From Xylaria sp. FL1777 (Eukaryota > Ascomycota > Sordariomycetes > Xylariales > Xylariaceae): 64,000 nucleotides of DNA. A model generated the notes under the pieces. The model saw nothing but the letters and a program-made list of their open reading frames with translations, made no database searches and was not told where the DNA came from. Within the stretch, counting starts at the first letter, position 1. Every line of letters starts with the position of its first letter. This document shows positions 42,401 to 52,097 of the stretch, piece by piece. Made by a program: the position numbers and the translations under genes. The DNA is taken from NCBI GenBank assembly GCA_022578965.1, contig MU400596.1:124001-188000 (forward strand), in the 5' to 3' direction.

Positions 42401-43203
42401 CAGTGTTTGATCTGATTATCTCCCTGCTAGGCGACGGAGCAACACGTAGTGCTTCTATATCCACCTCCAACCGAGTGGGCATCAACCGCGCCTCATTGCA
42501 CTCCAATATCGTCTATGCTAATGAATTGATTTACTTGTTCTGTTATCGCGTTTGGCGAGAAAAGGAAACACTCGGCCTCTTTCCAACTCGATCGAACAGT
42601 ATAGGTAGCGAAGCCGCTGTGGGCTTCGCTGAGAAATGTCGGAGAATCGAGACGCTTTTTACGTCGCAAGCTATTGACCGTACTTGCACTCCATCTCGTC
42701 CTGATATGGGTCTAAGCAAGAAGGCGTGTCTACCTATAGAGTCAAAGTTGCAGCGGCCGAAGGGTGAATCCCCGCACTGGCCTAAAGTTCATTGGGCTCT
42801 CTTACCCATTGCCCTGGATCAGGCCAGCCATGCTCATGCGAATGTCTGGGCCGGCGAGCGTCCCTGGGTTGATTACTTGTTAGGCGGATTCGATCCGGCG
42901 GCTGACGGCTCTTCGCCTGGTATCAACGCGGCTAGGACATCTAAACAAGCCAAAAAGCTCAACGAGCAGGCCGAGACGAAAAAAGAGAAGGGTGAGGAAA
43001 TACAGAAGGAGAAGAATTGGACCTTCACACGTAGAAGAGATCGAATCAATCTTCTTTCACCCTCCGACCAGGAGTTAGTACGGGCGCTAGTAGGGTCATC
43101 CAAGAGCAAATATCTATCAAGGCTCATGAGCCGCACCCCTCAGGAACAGGAGAGGATCATTGACTGTGTCAATGCATTACGAGATGCTATAGCACAGGTT
43201 TAA
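39470..43203 (+). CDS. NACHT-domain STAND (NLR-type) protein, 1,228 aa
   Basis: Spliced as 39,470-39,694 and 39,742-43,203. The 47-nt intron (GTTAGT...TTCAAG) sits between codons 75 and 76, keeps frame and removes an in-frame stop. The ATG at 39,470 starts MDPLSILGLTASIVQLVDF, the hydrophobic opening usual for the N-terminal domain of fungal STAND proteins (Helo-like type). Residues about 145-240 are helical or coiled coil. A YERTSTISTAYDSTLEWIF segment near 310 precedes the NACHT domain. Walker A is GKAGSGKST at 359-367; Walker B is LIIDGLDEYD at 475-484; a sensor-like SSR is at 508-510. FLHRT at 715-719 resembles the region that follows NACHT in many such proteins (DUF7791-like). A Lys/Glu-rich helix lies near 1,140-1,165. 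I see no ankyrin, WD40 or TPR repeats. By family, such proteins are cytosolic NTPase switches in non-self recognition and regulated cell death; the ligand and effector are unknown. All key residues are intact and there are no RIP stops. Confidence 0.93.
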
Positions 43204-43570
43204 GGAAAAAGTTAAGGGGTGTGTATCGGTAAGGGGGTGGTGGATGATATTAGACTGCATATATCACCACTGTAGTGAACATGGTGGTTCACACGGAAAT
43301 AGAAGTAAGACTAGCTTATCTGTAAGGGATGTGCTCGTCCTCTCTGTTTGTATAATACTTGTTAAGAAACTAAGCATAAATGCGATTTATAGGTTGTAGA
43401 ATATACATGTTCCTTATGCCTTAATATGAAGCAAACTGGGCAGTATTAAATCAAAAGAACGAGATGGTCTCCGTCTAGTGGGGGCAAACGCGGCATGAGG
43501 GATTCCAACTTTGAACACTAGAATCTCTAGTCCTGGAGGGTTTTATACTAAGACCTTAACATTTGTATAC
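43204..43570. other. 3' region of the NACHT gene
   Basis: Normal composition with AT-richer stretches. No convincing coding frame and no clear terminator. It probably contains the 3' untranslated region. Confidence 0.5.
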
Positions 43571-43690
43571 AGGATGATGATTATTACTATGAGGTACAAG
43601 TGGATAATGTACCTAATGGACTTGCTAATAGACTTCATGAAAGAGAGTGGCGATCGTACCGCTCGCATATTCTTCTGCCGAGAATATAGT
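43571..43690 (+). pseudogene. Short coding-like fragment
   Basis: After a possible splice acceptor (tatacag), the frame starting at 43,573 reads an acidic opening followed by YYYEVQVDNVPNGLANRL and HEREWRSYRS for about 38 codons to a stop. Codon choice and composition look protein-like. It may be part of the same decayed gene as the next entry. No family recognised. Confidence 0.3.
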
Positions 43691-43774
43691 AAATAAACTC
43701 TTTATCCCGCTCATAAACATAATAAGAAACCTGTGCTCTAACATAACATTGTTGTTGCCCGCAGGGTTCACGCC

Positions 43775-44185
43775 GGGGGCCATACTCAACATCAACACGC
43801 GTAACAACGAGGAATTGATGATAATGGGCTGTTCAGCGCCCTTATATAAACGATGTGGAATTTCGAAGGAGAGTTCTGGCTGAATTTGCTCTTTTTAAAG
43901 CGTGGGAAAGAGAAATCGCTTGGCTTGGACTGCTTGGGCGGCGTGTAGTCTACCCCGAACCTTGCAACTCAAGTCTTGATCGCACCAGATGAGATATTCA
44001 GCTTAGATTGGGAGACTAATCTCAAGATTAAGATCACCATTTCTTGTCTGCAGTCTAATGTTATTGGACAGCCCGCACAAGGAGACTTGATAACATCTCC
44101 GGATTTAAGACGTTCTATAAGTCTCGTCACTCCCTGCCCCCTCGAGGAACTCGCCATTTACCTGAATAATATTCGCATTTTTTAA
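43775..44185 (+). pseudogene. Decayed gene fragment with RIP-type stops
   Basis: One frame continues from about 43,775 to TAA at 44,183-44,185, broken by TAA at 43,802 and 43,847 and TAG at 43,946, all positions where CAA or CAG (Gln) would fit. Readable pieces include GLFSALI, then TMWNFEGEFWLNLLFLKRG, STPNLATQVLIAPDEIFSLD, and a last part ending in PLEELAIYLNNIRIF. A further piece in another frame at 44,212 begins MEDKVFRLRVDTCFAVWAV and runs to a stop near 44,310. It may be the upstream part of the membrane-protein remnant at 44,944. No family recognised. Confidence 0.45.
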
Positions 44186-44314
44186 ACCTCCTTGATAGGG
44201 ACAGGCCTGCCATGGAAGATAAGGTGTTCCGCCTCAGGGTTGACACATGCTTTGCCGTCTGGGCCGTCAGGGCTGGTATGGTTGCATGCTACAGATACAC
44301 ACGTGGTTAGCTTA

Positions 44315-44943
44315 CTAAAGGGTAATTGTGAACTGCTCTCCGAAGAAGCTCTGCTTAGCTAAATTAGTGCCTCTAATGGAATGCTTTCAATGCAAAGTTA
44401 ATCAGTTTGATTTCAGACACTTCTGTGAGGTCTAGTAATCAAGTAATCAAAGAAAAACGCTACCAATCGAGGGTCTCGGAAACAGAAAAGAAATATAGGG
44501 TGCGTAGCGTTTTGGAGGGGGAGAGGTACAAATATGTGCAAGCAAAAACTAGATCTTTCATGTTCGCATGAAATCTTGCCAATGGTAACGCCTTTCCTGG
44601 GATTACTAAAGCTCTAGATTCAACTCTAGGCTAGTCGTGCAACTATCACGCCCACCCTTTTAGTTTGGGACGTTAGCGTGCTAAGAAAAGAATTAGTGTG
44701 TGCTAATATCAAAAAGGTTAATAGCAGTCATCATACTTATACTACTTATAACCAATTGCAAACGATCAGACCTAATTCTTGTTATATAGTATAATATTAT
44801 CCCGCCCACTAACACCGCCAGGTCCTTCCGGGCCTCTGTACAAGAACCCTACAGCTTAGCTCAGTAATAGACATCTATAACTTCCCTTGAATCCGCGACC
44901 ACCATTAAGGAACTATAGTTAACCTGAAGTTACTCATAATAGC
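44315..44943. other. Unassigned island DNA
   Basis: Between two coding remnants. No frame looks coding and I see no repeat or RNA gene. It may be the decayed middle of a gene that spanned 43.6-45.8 kb. Confidence 0.4.
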
Positions 44944-45769
44944 ATGAGTATTTCTGCTAAGATGGACTTTAGCGCAAAACCTGTTTTGCGGCATGCAGCT
45001 GCTCTGGGTTGTAAGTTGACGTTTCAAGCCTTAGACGTTAATACAAGCTTTATGAATACCACCTTTGACCTGGATCCGCACGAACCCCCGCACCCTCTTG
45101 AGAATGCGGTACGAAACACAGCTATCAACAATTGGAACCTGGAATACAAGGATTTCTCTAGACTCGCCACCATAGATGTTAGCCCTCAGCTCATGGACCT
45201 CTTTTTCTCAATGGGTGTAACCTCCCCACGGGCAATCCCTATGTCAGCTCTTGGTGACCCGATCGTGAATGATGATGTTATAGATGTCACCAAACTTCGC
45301 ACTCGCATTAGACTGGCACAAGAAGTGACTGCCATTTGAGGTTCCGCTAACGAGTTAAATACTATCCTTGCGGAACCTATTGGCCCCGGTGACAACGACG
45401 CCCAGCGTATCATCAACGCCACAGCGACCAACACCGCTGATAGACATCGCATTGTCCAAGACGAAGCACGAATACATATATTAGTTGCCCTACTAGCAAC
45501 CACACTGGTCCTCTTTATCGTAGGCCGGGTCGTTAGCCTTAGGACTGATGTGCTACCCCGCAACCCAACGACTATTGAATCAGTTCTGGCACTATTAGCT
45601 CGCGGGAATATCTTTGATAGACTGCCAGCAGATAGACCGATGCTGTCTCGCGAGGAAATTGTGTTTGTGCTGGGAGATTCCGAAACACGATTCTGGATGG
45701 GGCTGGGGAAACTTGGTGGACGAAGAGGGCATACAAGATGAAAGAGAAAACGAAGGAGGCGTTATCTAG
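44944..45769 (+). pseudogene. C-terminal part of a fungal membrane protein, broken
   Basis: The frame opens at ATG 44,944, meets a TGA at 45,337-45,339, and continues in the same frame to 45,741, 266 codons in all. The first part is an extracellular-like segment (for example MNTTFDLDPHEPPHPLENAV, later ISALGD-like PMSALGDPIV). After the stop comes one membrane helix (HILVALLATTLVLFIVG), then LRTDVLPRNPTTIESVLALL and an RFWMG motif. Near 45,691-45,698 the expected tail moves to another frame (WGWGNLVDEEGI to a TAG at 45,767), so a frameshift is also present. The helix followed by an LP(R/K)NPxSI-type tail resembles the end of large fungal membrane proteins such as the DUF3433-like group. That assignment is by pattern only. 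Confidence 0.5.
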
Positions 45770-46014
45770 TTTGGGATCTTTGCTGTTAATAAGGGCGGGC
45801 ATAGTGGATTTTGCAATGTGAATTTACATGTATGTCACTTGAATCTGAAATTCAAAAGTAAATGGACAAACTTTTTATCTGATTCTTATTACCTCTTAAC
45901 GCCGTGCTTAATATGTAACTCGTTCACTTCTCGCGATATTCTGAGATAATTATCGTGATCATAGATTCTCTGCCATAGTTGTGCCCGGAAGTTGTGCCGG
46001 CCTAGATTCACGAT

Positions 46015-47540
46015 GTGAACGTTGACCTTAAGCTCCTTCCTACAATTTGTTCTCCATCTCCTAGAACGCGTCGCCGCAGCCCCCGCAAAAATCCTACCGA
46101 CGTCGATGACGCTCTCGCAGACAGTCAATCCAGTGATGAACTCTTCAACACGCCACGCCCATTATGGAGAAGAGGTGTCTTTACTGAGATGCTTCGGAGT
46201 TGAGCTTTGCCTTCCCTTACGTTTGCTCGCTCTCCAACACGATCAACAAATCCCACCTAGTCATGTTTGTGTGCACAATCGGCAAGCCCTGTCAAAAGGG
46301 TTGACAACCTCCTACGACAGACATTACCTACCCTCGAAGCCACGCGGCCGCCCGGTCAGACCTTCTGGCATAGCTTGCGGCCAATGTCAATTACAGATAG
46401 ATCCCACGCGAAATACGCGATGTGTTTCGATGAGTAATGCCATTTGAATCAACCTTGGACTTCCTCTTACACAGAGGCCCAATATCGCGACACCGGTCCA
46501 TCCTATATCGCCATCACTCGCACCATTCGTCATGCAGCCGCTCGGAAACCCCGACAGCGAACAGACCATTCAATCCATGGTGTGGTTTGCCCTGCTTAAC
46601 GAATTCGATACTATCCAATCCATCGTCGCGAGAACGAACGAGTTCGGCACCATGACAAGTCGGTCGGTAGGCAGCATGGAATGAAAGGGTTCATGGCCCT
46701 CTATCGGAGTTGAAGTCCCCTGCGCTGTGTCTGGGGTAGCCGTGGAAAACGTCACCCGCGCTGATATTGATGGGCAATTCATCCCACCTTCGACCGCCAC
46801 ATACAACGTGCAACAAGCCAAGGGAGAGAGGGTCGACTATGCTTTGTCGAAAAGACGGATGCTGGATTTTGTGTCCTGTTTTCCGTTTTCAACCAGACTA
46901 AGTGTTCCCCTTAGGAATACGGCAAAGACATAGCCGAGGGCAAAATCCAGCTAGGTATCTGGGTTTCCTCGTGGTTTAACCGCGTTGCTGAATTTCTTAG
47001 GGAGGTAGCTGGTGCATTGTCGGGGTTTTTATCCGTGCTTGTTCTGCTTGTGGACCGTGGTGGCAATACGAAGAGTCTGAAGGAAGCATACCGTCCCTTG
47101 GCCTGTCTGCGCGACCTTGTCACAAGGATTGGATGGGAACACAATTTCGTGCTTGGGTTGAGTCATGACGCACAGATCCAAGGCCTAGCAGAAGCCATGG
47201 GACCCGAGACTTCTAGGATGTTGGATGAGATCAAGGCATCTGTGACAGCGCAAACCGCCACTTTCCAAGGTGAATTGAAGAGTGTCTGAGAGATTCTTCA
47301 GGATGTGCCAGCCAAAGATTCAAGCAGGCCTGAACGATGGCACGGCAATCAAGGAAGAGGCTGTAATAGTCAAGCAGGGGATGACTTCAGACAGACAGCT
47401 TGTCGACGAAGTGAAATGCAAACAAGACGAAGTCGCCGGGTCAAGCATCAAGCCAGCCTACGAAGGGCGAAGGGCGAAGGGCGAAGGGCGACTGATCCGG
47501 GCGGTGGGCATGGTATTATTATTATTATTACCTTGACTGG
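46015..47540 (+). pseudogene. Multiply broken gene, product unknown
   Basis: Plus-strand coding-like segments in shifting frames. (a) 46,015-46,520: a Ser/Arg-rich opening with DVDDALADSQSSDELFNTP, later PVKRVDNLLRQTLPTLEATR, with stops near 46,201, 46,258 and 46,435. (b) From ATG 46,532: MQPLGNPDSEQ and ALLNEFDTIQSIVARTNEFG, a TGA at 46,682, then DIDGQFIPPSTATYNVQQAK to 46,870. (c) After a possible 44-nt intron (46,871-46,914, branch-like gactaag, acceptor ccttag), EYGKDIAEGKIQLGIWVSSW to a stop at 47,287. (d) A shifted frame with EVKCKQDEVAGSS ending in the 7-bp repeat. Codon use is normal for the island. I do not recognise a family; parts (c) and (d) are helical. Confidence 0.5.
47461..47491. 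repeat. 7-bp tandem repeat (cgaaggg)n
   Basis: A little over four copies of cgaaggg. It is followed by an (att)n microsatellite at 47,514-47,531. Both lie at the 3' end of the broken gene. Confidence 0.9.
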
Positions 47541-47599
47541 TTTGGAGACACGGACAATGGTGTAGGCGCTGATGCGGATGCCGCCGTAGTTACGTACGG

Positions 47600-48077
47600 G
47601 GCAATGTATTCTAGAAGGCAATCAAATACATATACCTTACCTACATACCTAGGTACATAGGTACATAGGTATGTAGGTACCTAGCCTCTAAGGGAAACAG
47701 CCCAGTACCTATTCCTACTTAGGTATCTCTCACCTGACAATAAGCCGCTATAAAACAGGGCATTAGGTACCTAATGATGCATGTACAAATGGTGGTGCAC
47801 AGCAATCAAACATTTTTACCCCTCACTAAAGGTGCTAAAGGGGACCTTGGTGCGCCAAGAATAGTACCTAACTCCCTATGTAGGTACCTAGGTAAGTATC
47901 CACATGCCTACCTAATGTACCTACATACAACATTGTAAAGGTCTAGTGGACATGTACTTGGCAAAATATAATAAGCTACCTACCTACATAGTCCAGTACT
48001 GGTAAAACGTACCTTGTCAGGTATTATGGAGACGCTAAAACGCGACCCGCTGGCGAAAGAAGTATTTTATTTCGAGA
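47600..48077. repeat. ACCTAGGT/TACCTA-rich palindromic intergenic DNA
   Basis: Dense tacctacata, aggtacata and taggtacct motifs in both orientations. The clearest is an inverted pair, acctacatacct and aggtatgtaggt, at 47,639-47,678. More copies follow the MITE (48,495-48,620). Such motifs are common between genes in several filamentous ascomycetes. No gene seen. Confidence 0.75.
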
Positions 48078-48390
48078 TACGAAGGTTGGGGTCCGAACTC
48101 TGCAATAGCCTGGACAATTGAATACAGTGCATTTAATTTACTGCCTACAGTAAGCTTTTCCTAATTAGGAAAATCTTTAATTTTGTGCTAGACCGTTAGC
48201 GGCCCGACTGTAATATATTTTTTACTTGACGGACTGTCCTTAAGCCGAAAAAAAACTTGCCAAGCTGCTAGCAGTCCGGCATAAAATTAAAGGTCTTTCC
48301 TAATTAGGAAAAACCTACTGTAAGCAGTAAATTAAATGCACTGTATTCAATTGTCCAGGCTATTGCTGACTTCTGGCCCCGACCTTCGTA
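48078..48390. mobile_element. MITE-like element with long terminal inverted repeats and TA duplication
   Basis: The arms 48,080 to about 48,205 and 48,388 back to about 48,262 are inverted copies about 125 bp long, nearly identical over agcctggacaattgaataca and the following gtgcatttaatttactg. Each arm also contains the palindrome tttcctaattaggaaa. The outer ends are CGAAGG and CCTTCG, each flanked by TA (48,078-48,079 and 48,389-48,390). That fits a TA target duplication as in Tc1/mariner-type elements. The 309-bp element has no coding capacity, so it would need a transposase from elsewhere. It shows little RIP decay, which fits a length below the usual RIP threshold. Confidence 0.85.
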
Positions 48391-48806
48391 CTTGCACCAA
48401 AAACCCCCTGCCCTCCCCCCGGCGGCGAAGCGGGACTCGGAGCCACAAAAGCCCATAATACTTGACTAGGCACGTTTTATACCGCTGTATCAGTGTAGGT
48501 AGGTACCTATGTCATATTAGGCTAGGCTGGGTGTAATACCTCAGGTATCCATAATAATAGGTACGCACAAGGTAGGTAGGTATGTAAGTACTTAAGTACA
48601 TGGTAAGTATGCATACCTACACAACACGGCTTGTACCACGATAAACATTCTTAGTAGTAAAAGTCTATTTCCCAACATCCCTCTCTCTTTTTTCTCACAT
48701 TCTATTCTTCACCGACCTGCACATTTCATCCCCACCTAGACCAAGCCCATTTGGCATCATACCAAAACTAGCTCTCATCCGAATTATACAGTCTAATTTC
48801 ACCGTC
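48391..48806. promoter_or_regulatory. Intergenic region and likely promoter of the 148-aa gene
   Basis: A GC-rich patch (ccctccccccggcggcg) follows the MITE, then more taggtagg motifs to about 48,620. A pyrimidine-rich leader (ccctctctcttttttctcac and onward) precedes the ATG at 48,807. No TATA box is evident. CT-rich leaders are usual for ascomycete genes. Confidence 0.5.
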
Positions 48807-49360
48807 ATGTCCGAGAAGGTCATCATCCCGGCTGCCGTTCAAGCAGACAACATGACCGCCGCCATGAACAACATGACCGCCGCCTTGAACAACCTTACCG
48901 ACGCCTTGAACAACCTTACCGAGGGCATCAATGGCATGCGCGCCGATCTCAATGGCATGCACGCCGATCTCAATCGCATGGACACCAGAATACAATCGGG
49001 GTAAGTACTTCCTCTTCATGGCCAAGTTTTGAACAATCCTAACAGAATGAAAGGGAGAAAACCGCATACGCTCGGCTATGGAACGGTCGTCCATTAGGCC
49101 CTAGCCACACGCTTCGGCCCCTTGTAGCTCCATCTACCGGCGAGGTGGTTCCTAATTTTCCTGCAACGGTTGCAGATTTTGAGAACCTAACGTGTAAGTT
49201 CACGAGTGACCGGGGACATGGAAATCTCGGGCTAACAATTTGTATAGCACGTCAGGTCAATGACATCCTGAGACATCTAGAGCAGCCGGTTGAGGGGACA
49301 TCTGACGAGAAGCGTCAGCAACTCATGATCTACTGTGGTATTACTTTGCGAGTATCCTAG
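48807..49360 (+). CDS. Small coiled-coil protein with conserved fungal C-terminal domain, 148 aa
   Basis: Spliced as 48,807-49,000, 49,054-49,193 and 49,248-49,360. Intron 1 is 53 nt (GTAAGT, branch cctaac, acceptor gaaag); intron 2 is 54 nt (GTAAGT, branch gctaac, acceptor tatag). An earlier acceptor at 49,045 would leave a frame that stops after 17 codons, so I chose the later one. Residues 15-61 are seven-residue repeats (NNMTAAL, NNLTDAL, NGMRADL and so on) with hydrophobic residues at fixed heptad positions: a coiled coil built from 21-bp DNA repeats. Residues 84-148 (TLRPLVAPSTGEVVPNFPAT, then an alpha-helical end with LRHLEQPVEGT) match the pattern of a common uncharacterised family of small fungal proteins that pair DNA-repeat-built heptads with a PLxPLxxxxTGxxxxxFPxT domain. 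Function unknown. The reading frame is clean. Confidence 0.82.
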
Positions 49361-50644
49361 TATTACTGGAGCGATGATGAGATATCAGTCCTCGTGTGGT
49401 TCCTAAGGGTATTGTGTGACTTTTCATATGCGCAGGCGTTTGGGTATATGGAAGAGCGGTAGATTTTCTTCTCCCCCCCCACAGTGTCATCTCTAGCCAA
49501 TACAAGCGTGTTATACAACACGAACACAATATTTGCGTTGATGTCTATTCCACACACCCAGCTAACGACGTTGTCAATAGGTGGTCATGTGGTATATGCA
49601 TCTATTGTACCTTGCCCTCAGGGTGGTTGGATGCGTACTCGGAGAATGCAGATGTGTTAGTGCAGCTAGGCTTGAAGCAGTGTGTGAACTCCCGGGCGCT
49701 GCTGTTGCTGCTGATTGATCGGTGGAGAACCTAGTTGTTAGTGGGTACAAACATCTTCTTGCATCTCTGTTTATTCAGCGGATTATCATCCACTTGTTTC
49801 TTTTTTCCTCTTAATGATGACTAGCTACATACCTACCTACCTAGGTAGGTAAGTATGTAATTAGTACCCAGAATCTGGCTAGTATCCGGGTGCTCAACGT
49901 CACCGAAAGTAAAAAGGGGAGAGATGTCGGGGTATGTGCGACGGGCAAATGAATGCCAATTACAGAGGATTTGGGGGGTTAAAACCTATGCTAATGAACA
50001 TGCGACCAACGCACAGAGCTCGCTAATTACTTTATCTAGGTAACAGAGAGCGCGAGGAAAGGAAGGGCAAAAGACAGTACGGGACAGGACAGGGCAGACT
50101 GGATTGATAATTGTTGGAAGACAAGCCTGACCGACAACTTACAACCACACTTGCGCGCTTTTCAATCCGGGTTGGTTGGTTAAGAACAAGCAGTCAAGAC
50201 CGCCAATGCTAAAGCGCCCTGTCCTGACAACCCAACATTCGACTACTACCCAAGCCGACAGCTAGACAGATAGCCAGGTACCACCCGGGTACGAACTGGG
50301 TATTTCGCCTTCCTTTCTGCTTGCGACTCTGACATAACATCAAGCCAGGGTTACTGCGCACCTATGTGTTTTCTTGTCGTTGTGCATCGATCTTGGCAAT
50401 TATGTGCGTGTGTTAGTTGTTGACTGAGTTAGCTGTTAATAGAGAATCGTAGGTAAGGAATCTAGATGCTCATTTTTATGAAATGTACGCTCTCGTCTTG
50501 TGTTTCTGTGTTGTTCGGTTTTGTGTTCTCGCCGTTGTGCTCGCTCGCTCGCCTACTCACTCACTATCGCTCTCGCTCTCGCTCTCACGGTTTCTGTTCT
50601 TTTTTTTCCCTTCTTCTTTCTTTTGTGTCTTTGTAAAGACCATC
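49361..50644. other. Intergenic region with a palindrome
   Basis: No gene seen. At 49,826-49,859 a 34-bp near-perfect palindrome centres on ctacctaggtag, with one mismatched pair. The last part is the leader of the next gene, including the (ctcgct)n run near 50,545-50,590 and a T/C-rich stretch before the ATG at 50,645. Confidence 0.6.
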
Positions 50645-52097
50645 ATGTCGTCGTCCACCGCCGCCACCCCCTCCGCCACCGCTGCAGCCCCCGTAGCGCG
50701 CCTCGCCCGCCATCCCACCATCGCCCCCCTTCTCTCTTCCCTCAACGCCTACTACGCTGAGGATGCCGACGCGCCTGGCCAGCCGTCGGTAGTTTATGCC
50801 GAACTTCACGCTGCTTGGTGGCCCCTGGCCAGGGCCAAGCATCGCTCCACCCCCTCCTCCGCATCCATCTCCGCAGGCGGCACCGCCGACTGCCGAGTGT
50901 GGCCCGCGTTTCTCGAGTGGCACATCCGAGGAGATGTCATAGACATCCTGTGTCACCGGGTGTTCAAGGAGCGGCTGAGCGCCATCAACGCCGTGGCCGA
51001 CCGCCGCACGCGCTTCGCGCGCGTCGCCACGCTGCTGCAGATGGACCACTACCGCACGATCCTCTGGCTCGGCGACGACGTGGCCATGAAGGCTAACTCG
51101 CTGAAGAGTCTGGCGAGCCTGCTGGCGTCCACGGCGCAGCGGAGGCTGGCCCCCGGCGCGCTCCTCGCGGAGTTGTATGCCGCGGCGCTCGAGCGCCATC
51201 GAGACGACCTGGCTGGCCCGCCGCTGGTTACGTCTGCGGACGTAACGGTTGTTTTTCGGCGTGAGTTAACATGGTTTTTTTTTTCTCTCTCCTTTGCTTC
51301 TAATTTTGCTTCGTTAGTGTTAACTCATTAAATTATTACATTGTTTTGTTGTTAATGTATTTTTCTCTGTTTATTGAGTATGCTTGGTTTATAAATAGCC
51401 ACTCCGTTATAATCATCTATATTGCACCCAGTTAGTTTATAATGTAAACTAGCTATTAGATCTTGCTTGCCCCTTTCGCCGTTTCCCCCTATTACTTGCT
51501 TGCTAACGAGAGGGGTGGACAATCTGCGCTTCAGGCTACCGAGACCCTGCCCCCTCACGTCGCAGCTCGGCCACCCCGAGCACCTTGGCCCCAACCCCCG
51601 GTCCTAGTGCCTCCGCCGCCACCGCCTCCGCACCACCCTCCACCCCCACTCTAGCCGCCCGCAAGCGCCCGGCCCACCTAGTGCCTGAGTCTGAGCCCGA
51701 GCCCAAGAAAAGATGCATGAAATATGTCGGTGGTGATCGGGGCAATGAAGGTAATGAAGACAATGAAGGCGACGAAGAAGAAGAAGAAGATGTCGAAGCT
51801 GGTCGTGGTGTTTCAAGCCACGATATGTCGCCGTTCCGCCCCGACCTATCGTCTTTTGGCGGGGAGTCTCCTCCCTTTTTGTTGTCTGGGGGCCAGAACC
51901 AGAACCAGAACCAGAACGAGGATGAGGCGCGGGCGCGGGCGCGACGTTTGGCCCTGTTGCAGTCCGTCGTTGATTTCGAGGCCCCCGTGGCGCAGGCCGT
52001 CGGTGCGCAGACGGCTGGGTTTTGGCTGGTTTTCCAGCAATTCGCTAGTCAGTTGATGAAAGCTGAGGTCGAGGTCGAGGACGAGGACGATGGATGA
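50645..52097 (+). CDS. Hypothetical protein, 392 aa, low-complexity C-terminal half
   Basis: Spliced as 50,645-51,260 and 51,535-52,097. The 274-nt intron (GTGAGT, branch gctaac, acceptor cttcag) splits codon 206 and restores frame. I prefer the ATG at 50,645 (context accatcATGtc) to the in-frame ATG at 50,483, whose extra 54 residues are translated CT repeat. Residues 1-25 are Ala/Ser/Thr-rich. About 25-205 look like a folded helical region (WPAFLEWHIRGDVIDIL, later LLQMDHYRTILWLGDDVAM). From 206 come a Pro/Ala/Thr/Ser linker, basic patches (RKR at 248-250, KKR at 263-265) that could be a nuclear signal, an acidic run near 275-292, a QN repeat at 326-333 and a C-terminal helix. The exons are much richer in G and C than the rest of the window. 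No family recognised. Confidence 0.72.
51261..51534 (+). other. Long AT-rich intron of the 392-aa gene
   Basis: Most fungal introns, including the other three here, are 45-55 nt; this one is 274 nt and clearly AT-richer than its exons. It has GTGAGT, a plausible branch gctaac 27 nt before the acceptor, and cttcag. It may carry an old insertion, though no terminal repeat is visible. Confidence 0.6.

Noticed and set aside
49001..49045. Shorter intron 1 (45 nt) for the 148-aa gene
   Set aside because: It leads to a frame that stops after 17 codons. The acceptor at 49,053 puts the branch site at a normal distance and restores the conserved C-terminal domain.
50483..50644. N-terminal extension of the 392-aa protein
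   Set aside because: The extra residues come from a CT-rich leader (Leu/Ser repeats, then poly-Phe). The ATG at 50,645 has the better context and begins the protein-like part.
50585..51199. 204-codon minus-strand frame opposite the 392-aa gene
   Set aside because: Gly/Arg-rich shadow of GC-rich coding DNA. The plus strand has a splice site that restores frame, a good start and a full-length product.
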